Positions 14,578 to 19,023 of a stretch of 19,023 nt of DNA are shown here, piece by piece. This DNA is from an uncultured Anaerobutyricum sp. Lineage in GTDB: Bacteria; Bacillota; Clostridia; Lachnospirales; Lachnospiraceae. The stretch is from NCBI GenBank assembly GCA_934317185.1, contig CAKREJ010000023.1, positions 1 to 19,023 of the forward strand, given 5' to 3'. A program made the position numbers and the translations under genes. Under the pieces are notes generated by a model. It ran no database searches and was not told where the DNA came from. It saw nothing but the letters and a program-made list of their open reading frames with translations. Each line of letters begins with the position of its first letter. Positions within the stretch are counted from its first letter, which is position 1.

Positions 14578-17541
14578 CTATTCATAAATATCTATATAGC
14601 TTTTTGGATTGTAGAAGGCTTCTTCGTTACATCGGTAAATCCGTCGCTCTTTATCAAAAGAATCCGGAATATCTCCTTTAAATAATCCATTACGGAATGG
14701 GATTTCCTGAAAGAAGATCGTATCAGGTCGGTTCTTGCCGTTATCCCCTAAAACATATCGAATTTGCTCAAAATCACCGTCAAACCATTTTTCAAGAAGA
14801 GGAACAAGTTGTTCTCGAAATACCCGACAAAGAGAAATAAAGGAATCTTTTTCCGGTGACTGGAGGAAAAATCCTTCACCTAATTGATAGTCTGCACCTA
14901 AGAAGTAGGAAAGACGCATATTAAGTGTTGTCATAAGACGCTGAAGAGAGATTCCTTCCACACGCATACCATGCAAAATTTCCGGTTCCGGAGATACGGG
15001 ACGAATAAAGAAGTCGTGGTCGATCGCTCCAAAAATCGTGTCCTCACATACGATAGAATCGCAGGTTGCAACAATGTAAAGGTTGGAAGGTAAGCGAAAT
15101 GTTTCTCTGGAGAGAGGAAGAGTTACAGCAGTTTCGCTGCTTGTCCCCTCACGTCGATTTTCACGCAGAAGGACAGCCGTTTCTCTGAAAAGATGCATCC
15201 AGTTCAGATCAACTTCTTCCATCATCACAACGTAACGCCCTTCCGCACATTTGTTGGCAAATTGTTTGAAGATGCCGTTTTCTGTGAATGGTCCACATTT
15301 TCGTTCGATGAAGCCATTGTATCCATCACTGTTAATATCAGGATAAGAAATGTGTAGGATACGTCCTTCATCAACATATTGCTGATAGTGTTCTAATACA
15401 TCCGGAACAGGCTCAATATTCATCATATTAGAATCTTTTCCCTCAATGATACCTACGGCAGTCATAATAGCCTGATGAAACTTTCCTGTTTTTACGGGAC
15501 CTTTAATTAAAGTATTCTTTGGATAAAGGCGAAAGCTTTGATCTTTACGGTCCGGATGTGTAGAAGCAATTGCATTGTCTGGATAAGGCCAGACGGATTC
15601 TGGTGTAACGGAAATATTAGCAGCAACAGAAGAGGCCAAACCATTAGCTCCTGTAGATGAAGGACTGGAAGAAGAATGGTCACTGTTTGAACTTCTTACA
15701 GTTCCACTTCCTGTAATGGAGGTATTTCCGGAGGAGTAGCTTCCTGTTTTTCTCGCTGGAATATCATCATCGTCTGCTTCCAAAGCGGCTTTGTTTACAA
15801 AAGAGGAAGCTTCTTCTGCATTTTCAGAAAAACTAACGGAAGAATCGGAATCTGTTGTTGATTCATAACTTCTTTCCTCAGATGCCGGAGTTGTTCCATA
15901 GCCTTGAATCGCCTTTGTGATAAAGTCGGTGGAAGCTGGTGTTCCCCCTTCTTTGTAAATGATTTGGGGACCGGGAACATCGGAGGCCGGACGATATGTT
16001 AATTTAGAGCCGAGGGCCGAGGCAAGAGGGTCTTCGACAGAGTCTGTGCCTGTCGGGTTATCCGCTTCAAGTGCCGGGTAGTAATTCTGACAGATATCAG
16101 TATAGTAGGAAGCAAATATCTCTAAGGAAGTAGAGAATAATCCAACAATATCTTCTTCTGACATCGTTTTAAAATCATCATAATGATATAAAACAGATGC
16201 TTTTATTTTATCTCCGAAAGGAGCAAGGTCAGAACTTTCTGCCGAAACAAGAGTTACCTGGAACGGAGCGGCAGTCATTAAAGTAAGCATATTACATTTA
16301 TCGTGAATGTCCAGCATAACTTCTTCATCAGAAACACAAGGAAGATTCAGAGAAACTTCAATATTTAATTTATCCTCATCTAATACAGTACGGATCCCGA
16401 TAAAGGCATTGTGTCCGGCATAAGACGGAATATATAAAATGTCTTGAAGAACTCTTGTAATCGTAGCAGATTCCGGGATATACCAATCTCCTTTTGAGGC
16501 GTAGGTAAAGTTTGGATATTCACTTAAGAGTGCTTCGCTTATCTTATGAAAAGTTTCGGAAGCATCTTCTCCATCTGCACGAAGTGCTAATGCCTTATCA
16601 GAAGTATCTTCCTGTGAAAATGCAGTGCCTCCCTGTCTTGATAAATAAGCCGCCATACGGACAAATCCATTAGCATTAGTCAGTTCTACATAAGATTCAT
16701 CAACAAGATGGGCATATTCATGCTCAATAAAATCGGTAAGCTTTGTCAGCTTCATATAGCCAAGAATGGAGTATATATATGCATCGTAATCTACTTCTTC
16801 AGAATCAGGGCGTTCTCTTTCTCCTTCAAATTCACCTGGAAATGATACACGATAGTATTTATAAATATCTCTCAAATAATTGAAACGATGCCCCCGTTCG
16901 TCTGCGTTACAGATTTGTGTGATAGTATTGGCATTGACATCTTGTCCGTATACTTTCTGGGAACGAGTTTGTACTTCATATTGCATAAGAAGAATATCAT
17001 CCGGACTGATTCCTGGATTACAGTAATATTTTTCGTAAAGAAGAACAGCGGCAGCAATCCATACGGCATCTTCCTGGCGATAACGTATCTGCAAGCTTCG
17101 TTCGACATCGCTCATAAAAGCATAATAAGCTTCTTCTGATTCAGGGTATAATGTACCGATTGCTTCCGTTAATTCTGGATGCATTTTTAATTCAAGAGTA
17201 TTTGCATCGGTATTTTTACCCCAGAAGAAGAGATACCACCAGTATTCATTCCCCTCGTAATCTACTTCAGGATTCATGCTGTTTGCTTCACCTAAAAGTT
17301 GTCCGGCAGCGTTTAACTGAGATAAGATATCCTCCTGTGAACGATTGCTTTCAAAAGAAAGCTGTAGAAGTGTGGCAGCATGATTAAATGAAGAATAAAT
17401 ATGCTTGAGCAGGGAGATGTTTTTTTCATCAAGCTGTCCGGAATTTAAAATATTAGTCCATTGCTCTGTTGTGTAGCGGCTTTTTGATTGATAATCCGCT
17501 TCGTACTCATAATCACGCTGTCTTTGTTTGTCCGTAATCAT
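14578..17541 (-). CDS. large protein with degenerate McrB-like AAA+ domain
   Basis: A 987-residue protein I cannot name. Residues 1-500 form a soluble, mostly helical region without a recognised family; it contains H274-E-Y-A-H278, an HExxH pattern. Residues about 500-660 are a disordered Ser/Thr/Gly/Asp-rich linker. Residues about 665-900 resemble the McrB GTPase/AAA+ domain: a Walker A-like GPVKTGKF (681-688, Phe where Ser/Thr is expected), a Walker B-like VVMMEEVD (771-778), a sensor strand LYIVATCDS (821-829, normally xxGTMNTAD), AIDHDFF where ALxRRF carries the arginine finger, and LGADYQLGEGFF like the LGxDYxIGHSYF block. Most catalytic residues are altered, so it may bind but not hydrolyse nucleotide. 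AAGGA lies 8 nt before ATG 17541. A terminator-like hairpin stands just upstream of it. Confidence 0.75.
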   Translation of the reverse strand: MITDKQRQRDYEYEADYQSKSRYTTEQWTNILNSGQLDEKNISLLKHIYSSFNHAATLLQLSFESNRSQEDILSQLNAAGQLLGEANSMNPEVDYEGNEYWWYLFFWGKNTDANTLELKMHPELTEAIGTLYPESEEAYYAFMSDVERSLQIRYRQEDAVWIAAAVLLYEKYYCNPGISPDDILLMQYEVQTRSQKVYGQDVNANTITQICNADERGHRFNYLRDIYKYYRVSFPGEFEGERERPDSEEVDYDAYIYSILGYMKLTKLTDFIEHEYAHLVDESYVELTNANGFVRMAAYLSRQGGTAFSQEDTSDKALALRADGEDASETFHKISEALLSEYPNFTYASKGDWYIPESATITRVLQDILYIPSYAGHNAFIGIRTVLDEDKLNIEVSLNLPCVSDEEVMLDIHDKCNMLTLMTAAPFQVTLVSAESSDLAPFGDKIKASVLYHYDDFKTMSEEDIVGLFSTSLEIFASYYTDICQNYYPALEADNPTGTDSVEDPLASALGSKLTYRPASDVPGPQIIYKEGGTPASTDFITKAIQGYGTTPASEERSYESTTDSDSSVSFSENAEEASSFVNKAALEADDDDIPARKTGSYSSGNTSITGSGTVRSSNSDHSSSSPSSTGANGLASSVAANISVTPESVWPYPDNAIASTHPDRKDQSFRLYPKNTLIKGPVKTGKFHQAIMTAVGIIEGKDSNMMNIEPVPDVLEHYQQYVDEGRILHISYPDINSDGYNGFIERKCGPFTENGIFKQFANKCAEGRYVVMMEEVDLNWMHLFRETAVLLRENRREGTSSETAVTLPLSRETFRLPSNLYIVATCDSIVCEDTIFGAIDHDFFIRPVSPEPEILHGMRVEGISLQRLMTTLNMRLSYFLGADYQLGEGFFLQSPEKDSFISLCRVFREQLVPLLEKWFDGDFEQIRYVLGDNGKNRPDTIFFQEIPFRNGLFKGDIPDSFDKERRIYRCNEEAFYNPKSYIDIYE

Positions 17542-17569
17542 AGTTATTGTCCTTTCTGATATAAGAAAA

Positions 17570-17602
17570 TCCGGATAATATTCCTTCAGGAGATTATCCG
17601 GA
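17570..17602 (-). terminator. hairpin terminator or attenuator between the CNNM and AAA+-like genes
   Basis: A perfect 10-bp stem (TCCGGATAAT at 17570-17579 with ATTATCCGGA at 17593-17602) with a 13-nt loop is followed on the minus strand by TTTTCTTAT. It lies 20 bp after the CNNM stop and only 28 bp before the start of the 987-residue gene. It would end or attenuate transcription coming from the CNNM gene. Confidence 0.75.
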
Positions 17603-17621
17603 CGTAGAGGTGGGAAATAGT

Positions 17622-18932
17622 TTATGTCTCTGACGACTCAGATTCAAAAGTATGTCGTTCGATCTTTAAATAAACAATTTCCACCCGGTTTTTATCCATT
17701 TTTTTAATTGAATAGAGATAGTTACCTTCCTTTACCGTCTCGCCTTCTTTTGGGAGATGATCAAGAAGCTCGATCATATGTCCGCCAATGGAATCATAAT
17801 CTTCTGACTCAATATCTGTACCAAGGACATCATTTAGATCGTCAAGCTTGGTGCTTCCTTCAATCTCATATTCGTCAGTGCCGATGCATCGAATTGCTTC
17901 AGTTTCTGAGGCATCAAATTCATCCTTGATATCACCGACAATCTCTTCGATAAGGTCTTCTAAAGTAACAAGTCCGGCAGTTGAGCCGTATTCATCAAGA
18001 ACAATAGCGAAACTGATAGAATTATTACGCATCTCTTCCATTAAAGTAGAAGTCTTTTGATATTCATAAGTAAAAAATGGTTCTCTCAGCACCTTATATA
18101 TGTCAAATGCCTCGTTTCGGTGTGTTTCCCGATAAAAAAACAAATCCTTAAGATTGAGAATTCCGATGACGTTATCTTTACTTTCTTCGTAAACAGGAAG
18201 TCTGGAATATTGTTCTGCTAAGAAAATCTCAACCAGTTCATCATAGGACATATCAACAGAAGCAAAAGAAACATCAATACGGGGAAGCATGATATCCTTT
18301 GCTACGGAATCGCCGAAATCGAATACATTATTAATAAGTTCTTTTTCTTCTTTTTCAATTACGCCACTTTCCTGGCTGACATCTACGATTGTTCGAAGCT
18401 CTAATTCTGTCATAGTCTGTCCGCTTCCCGGCTTGATTCCGAATAACCGGCATAAAAGACCACTGAAAAGATTCACCACATAGATTACAGGGGTGAGTAC
18501 CGTTGTAATCGCATAAATAATTCCGGAATACAAAAGAGCCATACTTTCGTTCTTCATCGTTGCAATCGTTTTTGGAGTAATCTCACCAAAAATCAAAATA
18601 AGGAAAGTAAGAATTCCTGTTGCGATACCTACGAAAGTGCTGCTATTCTTTCCTAATCCAGCCTGTGAAGCAAGATTCATTGCCAGAGTTGTAGTAAGAG
18701 AAGAGGCAGTGAGGTTTACGATATTATTACCAATTAAAATGGCACTCAGCATTTTCTCCGGTTTTTCTATCAAGGAAAGCACTCTGGAAGCTTTTTTATT
18801 TCCCTGATTGGCAAGCGCTCGCATCCGGTGTTTATTTACGGTAGTAAGAGCTGTCTCTGCAGAAGAAAAGAAAGCAGATAGCAGTAACAGTATTAACAGA
18901 ATAATAATTTGGCGTATGGAACTGGGGTCCAA
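17622..18932 (-). CDS. CNNM/CorC (HlyC)-type membrane transporter-like protein
   Basis: A 436-residue 'hemolysin family' protein with the standard domain order. The CNNM/DUF21 membrane domain (about 8-185) has the LLLLSAFFSSAETALTTV first helix, the LIGNNIVNLTASSLTT segment and GEITPKTIA (116-124). A CBS pair (about 213-335) ends with the conserved AGLVTLEDLIEEIVGDIKDE block. The CorC_HlyC domain is at about 345-425 (EGSTKLDDLNDVLG, DSIGGHMIELL). CNNM/CorC proteins are linked to Mg2+ or Co2+ efflux and homeostasis in the cytoplasmic membrane; hemolysis is a historical label. The start is a TTG at 18932, with GGAG 8 nt upstream; the two nearby ATGs are out of frame. A consensus promoter precedes it. 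Confidence 0.92.
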   Translation of the reverse strand: MDPSSIRQIIILLILLLLSAFFSSAETALTTVNKHRMRALANQGNKKASRVLSLIEKPEKMLSAILIGNNIVNLTASSLTTTLAMNLASQAGLGKNSSTFVGIATGILTFLILIFGEITPKTIATMKNESMALLYSGIIYAITTVLTPVIYVVNLFSGLLCRLFGIKPGSGQTMTELELRTIVDVSQESGVIEKEEKELINNVFDFGDSVAKDIMLPRIDVSFASVDMSYDELVEIFLAEQYSRLPVYEESKDNVIGILNLKDLFFYRETHRNEAFDIYKVLREPFFTYEYQKTSTLMEEMRNNSISFAIVLDEYGSTAGLVTLEDLIEEIVGDIKDEFDASETEAIRCIGTDEYEIEGSTKLDDLNDVLGTDIESEDYDSIGGHMIELLDHLPKEGETVKEGNYLYSIKKMDKNRVEIVYLKIERHTFESESSET

Positions 18933-18967
18933 GACATCATCTCCTTTTTAAAAAATATATTTGTATT

Positions 18968-18996
18968 ATTATATTTTATAAAGGTTGTATTGTCAA
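18968..18996 (-). promoter_or_regulatory. consensus sigma-A promoter for the CNNM gene
   Basis: On the minus strand a perfect TTGACA (18991-18996) and a perfect TATAAT (18968-18973) are separated by exactly 17 bp. They lie about 35 bp upstream of the TTG start. This is the best promoter in the window. Confidence 0.9.
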
Positions 18997-19023
18997 TCAT
19001 GGTGTAAAAATATTGTGTTTTAT

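Noticed and set aside
17151..17387. Plus-strand open frame inside the AAA+-like gene
   Set aside because: Antisense shadow without a ribosome site or recognisable domain.

Overview
The window looks like a chromosomal piece of an anaerobic, low-GC Firmicute, most likely a Lachnospiraceae gut commensal. The reasons are AT-rich base composition, strong AGGAGG ribosome sites, YesN/AraC-type regulation with a PocR sensor domain, and families common in that group (DUF4125, DUF4037, DUF6506, Amidase_3, XpaC/TelA). The species call is inference. I see no rRNA, tRNA, CRISPR array, transposase or phage gene.

Layout. (1) 155-499: a small cupin. (2) 860-3125: a two-gene sensor/regulator operon made of a PocR-domain LytS-like histidine kinase, whose phosphoacceptor His and N-box Asn both appear to be lost, and an intact receiver-AraC regulator; a strong hairpin terminator follows. 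(3) 3227-3969 (minus): a catalytically degenerate serine-recombinase-like protein overlapping a DUF6506 gene. (4) 4174-8518 (plus): a tight five-gene cassette encoding DUF4125, a DJ-1/PfpI protein, a rubredoxin-like protein, a TPR-DUF4037 (nucleotidyltransferase-like) fusion, and a cytoplasmic subtilisin. No function is known to me for this set, and it is a good candidate for an undescribed system. (5) 8759-9907: fucO (lactaldehyde/1,2-propanediol oxidoreductase), with two Rex-like operators upstream, one overlapping the -10.

(6) 9910-10415: the most striking non-coding structure. Two about 170-180 bp palindromic elements lie in opposite orientation, one directly after fucO and one directly after the convergent amidase gene. 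They share an identical 31-bp outer arm, a 14/12-nt internal loop with conserved sequence, and an 11-bp inner stem that differs between copies by compensatory changes. This looks like a structured RNA or RNA-terminator family, or a REP-like dispersed element.

(7) 10409-14491: cell-envelope genes. These are a minus-strand N-acetylmuramoyl-L-alanine amidase, an XpaC-TelA pair (XpaC with four 11-residue amphipathic repeats), and a secreted SH3b-NlpC/P60 hydrolase. (8) 14578-18932 (minus): a 987-residue protein with an unusual N-terminal half, a Ser-rich linker and a degenerate McrB-like AAA+ domain, and upstream of it a CNNM/CorC-type membrane protein with a consensus sigma-A promoter.

How the genes may work together: the PocR/AraC pair and FucO would fit diol or deoxysugar metabolism, with fucO probably under redox (Rex) control. 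The right third reads as an envelope maintenance and stress neighbourhood. These links are inferred from gene content and order only.
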